A stretch of 64,000 bases of DNA, taken from NCBI RefSeq assembly GCF_032999765.1, contig NZ_CP136051.1:6032501-6096500 (forward strand). The letters are read 5' to 3'. Positions 17,501 through 23,341 of the stretch are shown piece by piece. Positions within the stretch are counted from its first letter, which is position 1. Each line of letters begins with the position of its first letter. The stretch is from Imperialibacter roseus. Lineage in GTDB: Bacteria; Bacteroidota; Bacteroidia; Cytophagales; Cyclobacteriaceae. Below the pieces are notes generated by a model. That model saw only the letters and a program-made list of their open reading frames with translations, did no database searches and was not told where the DNA came from. The translations under genes were made by a program, and so were the position numbers.

Positions 17501-19175
17501 TGAGACTGCAACTTTTAAAAATAATAGCTCAATATCGTCAGGAACGCTCACTTATGTATGGGATTTCGGCGACGGAACTGAATCAACTTCCATCAACCCT
17601 TCGCACAAATATGAACAGCCCGGGCACTACGCCATCAGCCTGACCGCCACCAGTAGCTTTAGCTGCATATCAGAATTCTCTGTTGAAATAGATGTATATG
17701 AGCAGCCGGTGGCGAGTTTCTCAACGGAAGACATCTGCCTTGATGCCGCAGCAGTATTCACCAACACCTCCACCGGTTCAGATGTCAGCTATCGCTGGGA
17801 GTTTGGCGACGGTATTGTTTCGGAGGAAGTGAACCCCTCTCACAACTATGTCAGTGCTGGAATCTATACAGTGACGCTGTCCGTTACGGCCGAAAGTGGC
17901 TGCTCAGACCAGTTTTCTTCGAAAATAACTGTTTCGCCTCTTCCCCTTATCAGCTTTGTGATGGAGGACGTCTGTATCGACAAAGCAGTGGTGTTTTCCA
18001 ATCTCAGCAGCATCATTTCCGGCGACGTAGCCTATACCTGGTCTTTTGGCGATGGTGAAACCTCGAATGAAGTGAATCCGGTTCATTCCTACCAGGAAGC
18101 GGGCGTATTTACGGTAAGGCTCGAAGGCGCTTCTGATATTGGGTGTACAACGGTGCTCGAAAAAACGGTGGAGGTATTCCCTTTACCAAAACCAGATTTC
18201 GTTGCTGAGCCTGTGTGCGATGGTTCGCCCACGGCTTTTGACAATAAAACCACGCTGTCCGCTGGCACTGTAGCCAGCTACCTCTGGAATTTCGGTGATC
18301 AAACCAACTCCATTGTCGTGAGCCCGAGCAAGCAGTACCTCAACCCTGGTAGCTACCAGGCCTCTTTGCTGGCAGAGTCGGAGGCAGGCTGCAAGGCCAT
18401 TGTGGTAAAAGAGGTGGTGGTGCATGACTTCCCCGTGGCCAATTTTACGGTTGCCAATGTGTGCGACGGCTTTGAGATCGAGCCTGTCAACCGCTCAGAA
18501 ATAGGCAGTGGTGAACTCACCTTCGAATGGGATTTTGGTGATGGGCACACGTCAGCGTCGGCCAATCCCACCCATTTGTACGAGGAAGCGGGGGCCTACA
18601 CCATTACCCTGGCGGCCAACTCAGGTAACAACTGCAAAGACGTTTTTCAGCGGCAGGTCACCATTTATGCCCTCCCGGAACCTGACGCCGGGGCTGATAC
18701 AACTGTAAGCAAAGGCTACTCAGCGCTGCTGCAGGGCAGTGGAGGAATGAGCTACGTATGGAGTCCTATCGATGGCCTGGCCAATTCCAACGTGAGCACT
18801 ACCTGGGCGACACCGCTACAAACCACCGACTACGAGCTGCTGGTCACCGACCAGTTTGGCTGCCAGAACAGGGATACCGTGACGGTGACCGTGAACGACG
18901 ATTACCGCATAGTGGCCAGCAATGTATTCACCCCCGACGGCAATGGCCAGAACGACACCTGGGTCATCCGAAATGTGGAAACCTTCGGCGACGTGATTGT
19001 TCGGGTTTTTGACCGCTTTGGCACCATGGTCTTCCAGGAAACGGCCTACCAAAACGACTGGCAAGGTACGAGAGGCAATGACATACTGCCCGACGGCACT
19101 TACTACTACGTGATCACTTTCTCATCTTCGGAACGGAAGTACAATGGGGCGCTGACAATTATGAGGAATAGGTAG
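14595..19175 (+). CDS. PKD-repeat adhesin with T9SS type B (gliding-motility) sorting domain
   Basis: 1526 residues from ATG 14595 (a TTG at 14571 is less likely). Signal peptide LLAIIFLAYWPAALA. Five PKD domains, then four Ig-like repeats (about 440-792; each begins V-x-G-x-L-x-G and has a Trp and YYR/FYR motif), then seven more PKD domains, all with WDFGDG-type cores. The C-terminal ~90 residues (1436-1526) start ASNVFTPDGNGQNDTW and contain VFDRFGTMVF and LPDGTYYYVI, the gliding-motility-associated type B sorting domain. Type B proteins need a PorP/SprF partner; the one at 4040-5479 is the obvious candidate. It resembles SprB-like mobile adhesins in design but is far shorter. The last 27 codons recur at 21299-21379 and, degraded, at 22403-22464. 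Confidence 0.93.
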   Translation: MLIDLTYKKALLAIIFLAYWPAALAVPTATFTADPVCKGQQTVFLNGSTTLSGSITFYSWDFGDGQSSTVPSPRHVYASAGDFVVRLLVIDSNGDQDDYSTTVTVNPTATVNFSATAADRCVSTTQSFTDLTSIGGGSTITNFKWDFGDGTIVNSATSINPTHDYAAAGTYTVTLTATTNNACESSLSKPITIHPDPVADLTFPGDVCLGESIVFTNNSSIASGNVTYTWDFDDGSPASGQVSPTHTFATAGLFDVSLLVTSNDGGCTDLTVQQVEVFAQPVADFILSDHCFEETTTFTNTSTDAVSYLWSFGDGSQSTDANPTYDYASPGTYEVTLEATSPNNCVDAITQLINVRPNPVANFTVKDTCLGTATAFTNLSTITSGPVTYSWDFGDGSPLSTDTNPTYTYTTAGVYTVELTVTSSFTCSAVYSTTVEIFATSVGGTLAGSTTRCEDDDAVYTLTLSGETGEVVRWERSLTGVDQWITIDNTTTSLDYSDLAQTTYFRTLVKNGVCEGAYSSVATIQIDELSVGGTLDGSTTVCSGTNSTTLELSGHTGGVVEWQSSASSTGPWTPIASTATSMPFDNLTATTYYRVIVQNGVCSSSPSSVAEIEVSPETVAGLVNGSAVVCYGTNSGQLTLSGNTGGVVRWESSPTGEEPWAPIVNTSATLDYENLLATAFYRAIVKSGVCNEEITNKVKVQVDPATVEGELSGPSLVCGEANEGTILLKGQTGAVLRWQESPDGTAWTNISNTTTSQSFTDLTATTFYRAEVQSGTCSAIFTEPFEVEVSALPNVAFSVQEVCDGLASQFVNTSTVPSGTVASQVWDFGDASSSVSTSPKHTYDNYGTYPVKLIVTSKAGCVDSLSLAAVVNAVPEVKFSQEDVCLGEPMDFSNLSTLALGSVDEIAWNFGDGATSSEQDPSYTFEEPGAFQASLTITSDKSCEASFSKQVVVFPQPVASFEVGNVCFGETATFKNNSSISSGTLTYVWDFGDGTESTSINPSHKYEQPGHYAISLTATSSFSCISEFSVEIDVYEQPVASFSTEDICLDAAAVFTNTSTGSDVSYRWEFGDGIVSEEVNPSHNYVSAGIYTVTLSVTAESGCSDQFSSKITVSPLPLISFVMEDVCIDKAVVFSNLSSIISGDVAYTWSFGDGETSNEVNPVHSYQEAGVFTVRLEGASDIGCTTVLEKTVEVFPLPKPDFVAEPVCDGSPTAFDNKTTLSAGTVASYLWNFGDQTNSIVVSPSKQYLNPGSYQASLLAESEAGCKAIVVKEVVVHDFPVANFTVANVCDGFEIEPVNRSEIGSGELTFEWDFGDGHTSASANPTHLYEEAGAYTITLAANSGNNCKDVFQRQVTIYALPEPDAGADTTVSKGYSALLQGSGGMSYVWSPIDGLANSNVSTTWATPLQTTDYELLVTDQFGCQNRDTVTVTVNDDYRIVASNVFTPDGNGQNDTWVIRNVETFGDVIVRVFDRFGTMVFQETAYQNDWQGTRGNDILPDGTYYYVITFSSSERKYNGALTIMRNR

Positions 19176-19184
19176 GGGGATGGT

Positions 19185-19203
19185 GGTTCGTAGGATACGA
19201 ATC
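19185..19203. repeat. REP-like palindrome, family C (GGTTCGT...ACGAAYC)
   Basis: GGTTCGT-AGGAT-ACGAATC followed by AGGGC, ten bases after the adhesin stop codon. It is one of seven family C copies between 19.2 and 23.3 kb. Confidence 0.7.
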
Positions 19204-19294
19204 AGGGCAGGCGTGTGAGGAAAAAAGACTGACAGTTGATACTAAGGGAAGGAGTGGGCTTTCGAGGTTTTTAGGTTAGATTGATATCATTCTT

Positions 19295-19882
19295 ATGAAA
19301 CAGCTCATTTTTTGCTTTTTGCTTTCCATAACAAGCGCTACTTGTAGGGCCCAGGGAATTACCCTGGCTCCATCTTTTGGGCTTGCGTATCTTCAAAATA
19401 AAATCCCACCGCTAAGTAATTCGCAGGTTAGTCCCAGGCAAATTCAATATGCTACAATGTATTCATTGGCCTTGTCGTTCGAAATTTCCAATAGGTTTCA
19501 AACTGGGCTAGATTTCGCTTATGCATCCGCGGCGCTAAATAGAATATATTCGGTCGGCACGGGGAGTACACCTATAAATGTTATTCATTTCCCCATGATA
19601 GAAGTATTCGGTAAGTACTTTACCGGACGAATTGGTAGTTTTCTGCCATACGTGCGAGGTGGACTGGGTTTCGCATTTAGTTACCCTGAAAAAATGGGAA
19701 CATCTCAAATTGAAACATCTGGTAAGTCTTTAACCAGCCTATCAATCGGGACGGAAGGCAATCCAAGAGGACAACTTTCATACTTTCTCGAGGCTGGTTA
19801 CTGGAATAGAGGTGTTTTGGTGAAAGGGGGGCTGATAATCAATGCTTCAAAACTAAAAAACCTAAGTGATCCCGGTTCGTAA
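19295..19882 (+). CDS. Small outer-membrane barrel-like protein, copy 1
   Basis: 195 residues. Signal peptide (MKQLIFCFLLSITSATCRAQ), then an alternating-strand pattern (FQTGLDFAYASAALNRIYSV; YVRGGLGFAF; YFLEAGYWNRGVLVKGGL) as in small OmpW/PorT-type barrels, but no family was recognised with certainty. It differs from copy 2 (22589-23176) at about 15 positions, mostly in the signal peptide. The last codons and the stop (SDPGS, TAA) lie inside a family C palindrome, and the protein does not end in a barrel-type aromatic strand, so the reading frame is probably cut short by the palindrome insertion. Whether the product folds is uncertain. Confidence 0.7.
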   Translation: MKQLIFCFLLSITSATCRAQGITLAPSFGLAYLQNKIPPLSNSQVSPRQIQYATMYSLALSFEISNRFQTGLDFAYASAALNRIYSVGTGSTPINVIHFPMIEVFGKYFTGRIGSFLPYVRGGLGFAFSYPEKMGTSQIETSGKSLTSLSIGTEGNPRGQLSYFLEAGYWNRGVLVKGGLIINASKLKNLSDPGS

Positions 19883-19965
19883 GGCATGAACCAGGGCGTT
19901 GGAGCGCTGACAATCATAAGTAAAGTAATAGGTAGGCATGAGATGCTAGTTCGTGAGACACGAAC
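19874..19965. repeat. Two REP-like palindromes, family C, downstream of copy 1
   Basis: GGTTCGT-AAGGCAT-GAACC at 19874-19892 contains the stop codon of the preceding gene. GTTCGTG-AGA-CACGAAC is at 19949-19965. Between them (about 19898-19932) lies GCGCTGACAATCAT...ATAGGTAG, a decayed echo of the adhesin 3' end. Confidence 0.7.
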
Positions 19966-20274
19966 CAGGGCTTCAGTGCCTATCCAGTTTGCGGCCAAAC
20001 AAATTATGGAAGTCAGTTTGTTATGGTCACAAGCGGAGGATCTCAATATCGTGTTATTGAAGACGGTAATTTGCTGAAAGAAATATTTGTTGATAATAAC
20101 TTGATTGAAACAAGCGTTGAGATTTACAGCTTACTCAATGGCCAGCAGATTATGTCTTTCACCTGCTTAACGCCAAATGACAATGTAGATTTATCCTCTA
20201 TTCCCAAGGGCGTGTTTTTGGTACGATTTCAGTCTGAGAAAAATGAAGGAACCCTAAAGCTTCTAAAACAATGA
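19957..20274 (+). pseudogene. Orphan T9SS sorting-domain tail (5'-truncated gene)
   Basis: The frame opens right after a TGA inside a family C palindrome and reads about 105 codons. The only ATG is at 20023, giving 83 residues with no signal peptide. The C-terminal part (VEIYSLLNGQQIMSF...VDLSSIPKGVFLVRFQ...TLKLLKQ) looks like a type A T9SS sorting domain, which never occurs alone in a working export substrate. The 5' end seems to have been replaced when the 860-bp unit and its palindrome arrived. Its TGA overlaps the ATG of the next gene, so it may still be needed for translation of that gene. Confidence 0.65.
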
Positions 20275-20819
20275 AAAATCTAACGGTAATGCTTATTAGC
20301 TCTTTGTTGCTTGCAACGTCATGTGGCAACAAAGATGAAGGAGAGCCAGTTGAATGGATATTGTTCTTTGCTTTCACTGGAGAAGCTGGCAATGACTTTT
20401 TTGATGAAAACTCCCATTATCATCCGGATAGTGTTAAAGTCATTTTTAACGGTCAGAGTATGGCCTTTGACGATTATAAAACTCTTAATGGACTTCACGT
20501 CTTTGGCTTAGGGCCCTGGGGAGCAGAGCCTAATTCGCCCGCTAACAACTATTTTGACTTTGGAAATGGTGATGTAGACACGTTGCACTATCAATGGGAA
20601 CCAGGCACTGTGAAGCTGCGCAGCGATAATTTCCACGAAATGGAAGTTGTTCGCCTTTTCTACAACGATTCGTTGGTGCTGACATGGGAACCAAAAGCTA
20701 ATCCGGACATTGTTTCTGAAATCATACGCCGAAATACTCGCTCAATGGTTTCACCGAGTCCAGATAATCCTGTCGTTATCTCTTTTGTTAAAAGGGAGAA
20801 TCCGGACGAAATCAATTAG
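20271..20819 (+). CDS. Lipoprotein, unknown function
   Basis: 182 residues with a lipoprotein signal peptide (MKNLTVMLISSLLLATSC, Cys at 18). No known domain was recognised; the protein is acidic and aromatic-rich (YFDFGNGDVDTLHYQWEPGT). The start overlaps the previous frame's stop (ATGA). It was probably the second gene of a pair with the truncated sorting-domain gene before it. A clear terminator follows. The lower GC content resembles the 5.5-9.7 kb region more than the window average. Confidence 0.75.
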   Translation: MKNLTVMLISSLLLATSCGNKDEGEPVEWILFFAFTGEAGNDFFDENSHYHPDSVKVIFNGQSMAFDDYKTLNGLHVFGLGPWGAEPNSPANNYFDFGNGDVDTLHYQWEPGTVKLRSDNFHEMEVVRLFYNDSLVLTWEPKANPDIVSEIIRRNTRSMVSPSPDNPVVISFVKRENPDEIN

Positions 20820-20830
20820 TCATTATTACC

Positions 20831-20870
20831 AATTCGCCCCGAGACAATTGTCCGGGGCGAATCCTTTTTT
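20831..20870 (+). terminator. Rho-independent terminator
   Basis: Stem ATTCGCCCCG / CGGGGCGAAT (10 bp), 11-nt loop, then CCTTTTTT. It starts 12 bases after the lipoprotein stop. Confidence 0.9.
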
Positions 20871-20925
20871 CAACCGCCTCTATTAGCGACCTGTACTAAA
20901 AATCTATCGCCCTGGTGCGTGTCCC

Positions 20926-20984
20926 CTGGTGCGTGTCTTCACGCACCAGCAGGCCCTGTCGTTTCCCTGGTGGGTTCGCCCACC
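20926..20984. repeat. REP-like palindromes, family B/C type
   Basis: CTGGTGCGTG-TCTT-CACGCACCAG (20926-20949) and GGTGGG-TTCG-CCCACC (20969-20984). They occupy the same place relative to the porP 3' end (below) as the 3911-3973 palindromes do relative to the intact porP. Confidence 0.75.
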
Positions 20985-21038
20985 TGAAAACACCCCGCAC
21001 GCCATCCTGATCAGCGCCGATATGGTATGGCCGCCTCC

Positions 21039-21272
21039 TCACCGCTGCTCCCATTTGTAAATCCACGGCACGCCAATGATATAGGGCCTGGCCTTGCTGT
21101 CCATCAGCTCTTCGATCAGCCCATTCGCATTTTCCAAATGCTTCACCCCCTGCAAATACACAAAATACCATGTGCCGGTGGCGCTTTGGGTCACCCGGGT
21201 ATCGAGCCCATCCTCCCGCTTCAAAATCCGCTGAAAGAGCTTGGCATCGTCGAGGTTGCGCAGGCCCCCGGA
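21039..21272 (-). pseudogene. 3' remnant of a second porP/sprF-like gene
   Basis: Reading leftward, GLRNLDDAKLFQRILKRE to the C-terminal GVPWIYKWEQR matches residues 404-479 of the intact PorP/SprF-like protein with a few substitutions (KAKPFIIG becomes KARPYIIG). There is no start or signal peptide. At 21273 the match stops and the sequence runs into an adhesin 3' end. The sequence below it, with palindromes and a CACCGCTGCTCCC motif, also matches the region below the intact gene. Confidence 0.88.
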
Positions 21273-21298
21273 GTCCAGCGCCCTGGGCGAATTTTCTC

Positions 21299-21379
21299 GG
21301 CACCTACTATTGTGATATCACTTTCTCGCCTTCGGAACGGAAGTACAATGGGGCGCTGACGATTATGAGGAACAGGTAG
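21299..21379 (+). pseudogene. 3' remnant of a second type B sorting-domain gene
   Basis: 27 codons, from GTYYCDITFSPSERK to the stop, match the last 27 codons of the adhesin at 14595-19175 (about 88% at DNA level, nearly identical over the last 45 bases). The upstream part is missing; it abuts the porP remnant after 26 unrelated bases. Confidence 0.88.
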
Positions 21380-21386
21380 GGTGGAG

Positions 21387-21409
21387 CTGGTTCGTGGGAT
21401 ACAAACCAG
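21387..21409. repeat. REP-like palindrome, family C
   Basis: CTGGTTCGT-GGGAT-ACAAACCAG with one arm mismatch, eight bases after the remnant's stop codon. The same placement is seen after the intact adhesin gene. Confidence 0.7.
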
Positions 21410-21434
21410 GGTGCTAGAAACTACGTAGTGAAAA

Positions 21435-22151
21435 CTACTGTTGTGATCCCAGTGCAATGCTGAGAAAGATCATAACACTTTGATTCGTTACATTCGGATT
21501 TATGAATCGTGAACTGTTTGGCAACAGAACTGCCCCAGGGTAGATATCAGTTAGGCCGTAGAATACTTCCAGTCCTGCCGAAAAGAGTGGATTGATTTTT
21601 CTGGATGATCCAACAAGGAGCCCCAATTCTTTCAGGGAACGCAGAACGTCCATGAAATCAGACTTCCTCGATAGCCAGGTGCGGCCACTTACGCCGGCAT
21701 AGATATTTGTTTCTGGGCCAAGGTTCACGCTCAAAACAACCGGTAAGCTGACGTAGTAGGCATTTGCATCGCTGGTTGATTTGTCGAGTCCGTAGATTGC
21801 TTCAGGTTCTGTCGTGAACGGTCCACCGGCGTCGGTTTTAAAGTATGGACTTCTTTTAAATTTTGCCCCGAAAGAAAGGCCTGTGACAATGGAGAATTTT
21901 GCTCCAATAGGTTTGCCGGCACGGATTCCAACCAGAGTCTCAGCCGTGCGATACTTGGGCGATGACGGAAGCTCATAGATATTGAATTGTGATACACCAC
22001 CGCCTAGTATAGCGTGGTACCTGAGTTTTCTGCTGAAACTATCAGAACCCTGGGCCCAGCCAAGACCAATCCCAAAAAAATTTACCAGTAGAATTAAACA
22101 AAAGACATGCAAATTCCGCATGCCTTTTGTTACCATGGATTGTTTCTTCAT
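21435..22151 (-). CDS. Outer-membrane beta-barrel protein (PorT-like)
   Basis: 238 residues from the ATG at 22151, chosen because it directly precedes a good signal peptide (MKKQSMVTKGMRNLHVFCLILLVNFF.., cleavage near GWAQ); an upstream ATG at 22178 would add nine residues. Strand patterns (LVGIRAGKPIGAKFSIVTGL; YYVSLPVVLSVNLGPETNIY; AGLEVFYGLTDIYPGA) fit the PorT/outer-membrane protein beta-barrel superfamily. The stop of a truncated upstream frame lies two bases before its start, so it was once the second gene in an operon whose first gene is now mostly lost. Confidence 0.75.
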   Translation of the reverse strand: MKKQSMVTKGMRNLHVFCLILLVNFFGIGLGWAQGSDSFSRKLRYHAILGGGVSQFNIYELPSSPKYRTAETLVGIRAGKPIGAKFSIVTGLSFGAKFKRSPYFKTDAGGPFTTEPEAIYGLDKSTSDANAYYVSLPVVLSVNLGPETNIYAGVSGRTWLSRKSDFMDVLRSLKELGLLVGSSRKINPLFSAGLEVFYGLTDIYPGAVLLPNSSRFINPNVTNQSVMIFLSIALGSQQ

Positions 22152-22153
22152 AT

Positions 22154-22330
22154 TCACTGACAATCTAAAATTGCCCAATTGCTTGTTCCTACTCCTCTAG
22201 ACGTTCCTTCCTGATGAGCCTCGTCGGTATAAATATTCAACGTAGAATATCCATTCCAAAGTATGGGACTGTTTAGCGCCCCGTTCCAGCTTTCATAACC
22301 CTCAACGTCGTTAGTGCCTCCATAGTGGTT
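22154..22330 (-). pseudogene. Orphan 3' end of an unrecognised gene
   Basis: 58 codons, open from a TAA at 22333 down to a TGA two bases before the next gene's ATG. The peptide (HYGGTNDVEGYESWNGAL, ILWNGYSTLNIYTDEAHQ, NWAILDCQ) looks like real coding sequence, being rich in Trp, Tyr and Gly, but has no start and no known family. The spacing to the downstream gene suggests it is the remaining tail of the operon's first gene. Confidence 0.55.
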
Positions 22331-22476
22331 TTATACCCCCGTTTGGCTTTTCAAAAACGTTAAAATGAATAGACACTAGCAGTCGGCTCGCATTACATAC
22401 TAATCACTTTCTCGAAGTTGGAAAGGAACGCAAGGTAGCGCTGACGATAATGAGGAATAGGTAGGGAGGGGAGATG

Positions 22477-22498
22477 CTGGTTCTTGGGATATGAATTA
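22477..22498. repeat. Degenerate family C palindrome
   Basis: CTGGTTCTTGGGATATGAATTAG, the counterpart of the palindrome at 19185, with several mismatches that break the stem. Confidence 0.5.
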
Positions 22499-22588
22499 GG
22501 GCCGGGGTGTGAGGAAAAAAGACTGACAGTTGATACTAAGGGAAGGAATGGGCATTCGAGGTTTTTAGGTTAGATTGATATCATTCTT

Positions 22589-23176
22589 ATGAAACAGCTA
22601 ATAGTTTGCTTATTGCTTACGATGACAAGCTTTACTTGTGGGGCCCAGGGAATTACCCTGGCTCCATCTTTTGGGCTTGCTTATCTTCAAAATAAAATCC
22701 CACCGCTAAGTAATTCGCAGTCTAGTCCCAGGCAAATTCAATATGCTACATTGTACTCATTGGCCTTGTCGACCAAAATTTCCAATAGGTTTCAAACTGG
22801 GCTAGCGTTCGCTTATGCATCCGCAGCGCTAAATAGAATATATTCGGTCGGCACGGGGAGTACACCTATAAATGTTATTCATTTCCCCATGATGGAAGTA
22901 TTCGGTAAATACTTTACCGGACGAATTGGTAGTTTTCTTCCATACGTGCGAGGTGGACTGGGTTACGCATTTAATTACCCTGAAAAAATGGGGACATCTC
23001 AAATTGAAACATCTGGTAAGTCTTTAACCAGCCTATCAATCGGGACGGAAGGCAATCCAAGAGGACAACTTTCATACTTTCTTGAGGCTGGTTACTGGAA
23101 TAGAGGTGTTTTGGTGAAAGGGGGGCTGATAATCAATACTTCAAAACTAAAAAACCTGAGTGATCCCGGTTCGTAA
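22589..23176 (+). CDS. Small outer-membrane barrel-like protein, copy 2
   Basis: 195 residues, about 92% identical to the product of 19295-19882. Most changes are in the signal peptide (MKQLIVCLLLTMTSFTCGAQ) and around residues 45-73; the second half is nearly invariant. As in copy 1, the last codons and TAA lie in a family C palindrome, so the truncation came before the duplication. No other function can be read from the sequence. Confidence 0.7.
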   Translation: MKQLIVCLLLTMTSFTCGAQGITLAPSFGLAYLQNKIPPLSNSQSSPRQIQYATLYSLALSTKISNRFQTGLAFAYASAALNRIYSVGTGSTPINVIHFPMMEVFGKYFTGRIGSFLPYVRGGLGYAFNYPEKMGTSQIETSGKSLTSLSIGTEGNPRGQLSYFLEAGYWNRGVLVKGGLIINTSKLKNLSDPGS

Positions 23177-23253
23177 GGCATGAACCAGGGCGTTGGAGCG
23201 CTGACAATCATAGTAATAGGTAGGCATGAGATGCTAGTTCGTGAGACACGAAC
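23168..23253. repeat. Two REP-like palindromes, family C, downstream of copy 2
   Basis: GGTTCGT-AAGGCAT-GAACC (23168-23186) and GTTCGTG-AGA-CACGAAC (23237-23253), in the same order as after copy 1. Confidence 0.7.
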
Positions 23254-23341
23254 CAGGGCTTCAGGGCAATGGATAGGTGGGGTGTCTTTGACGCAACGAG
23301 AAACATTTTAAAGAACTCAGCTATGCGGAATAAACCTCTTA

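Larger units (their letters stand above)
19113..19976. repeat. Duplicated ~860-bp unit, copy 1
   Basis: Runs from within the last codons of the type B adhesin, through a palindrome and the 195-residue protein gene, to a pair of palindromes. The same order recurs at 22403-23264. Similarity stops abruptly at CTTCAG just after the last palindrome, where the two copies continue with unrelated sequence. Confidence 0.9.
22403..23264. repeat. Duplicated ~860-bp unit, copy 2
   Basis: Matches 19113-19976 end to end. The first 62 bases (22403-22464) are a badly decayed copy of the adhesin 3' end, with indels that destroy the frame. The stretch from GTGTGAGGAAAAAAG onward is nearly identical to copy 1, including the 5' flank of the 195-residue gene, so any promoter is shared. 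Confidence 0.9.

Noticed and set aside
8900-18700. Tandem DNA repeats in the giant genes
   Set aside because: The periodicity is at protein level (PKD/Ig modules); DNA copies have diverged and are not simple tandem repeats.
20896-21303. 135-codon minus-strand frame over the porP remnant
   Set aside because: Wrong frame; the true remnant is the overlapping frame ending in WIYKWEQR.
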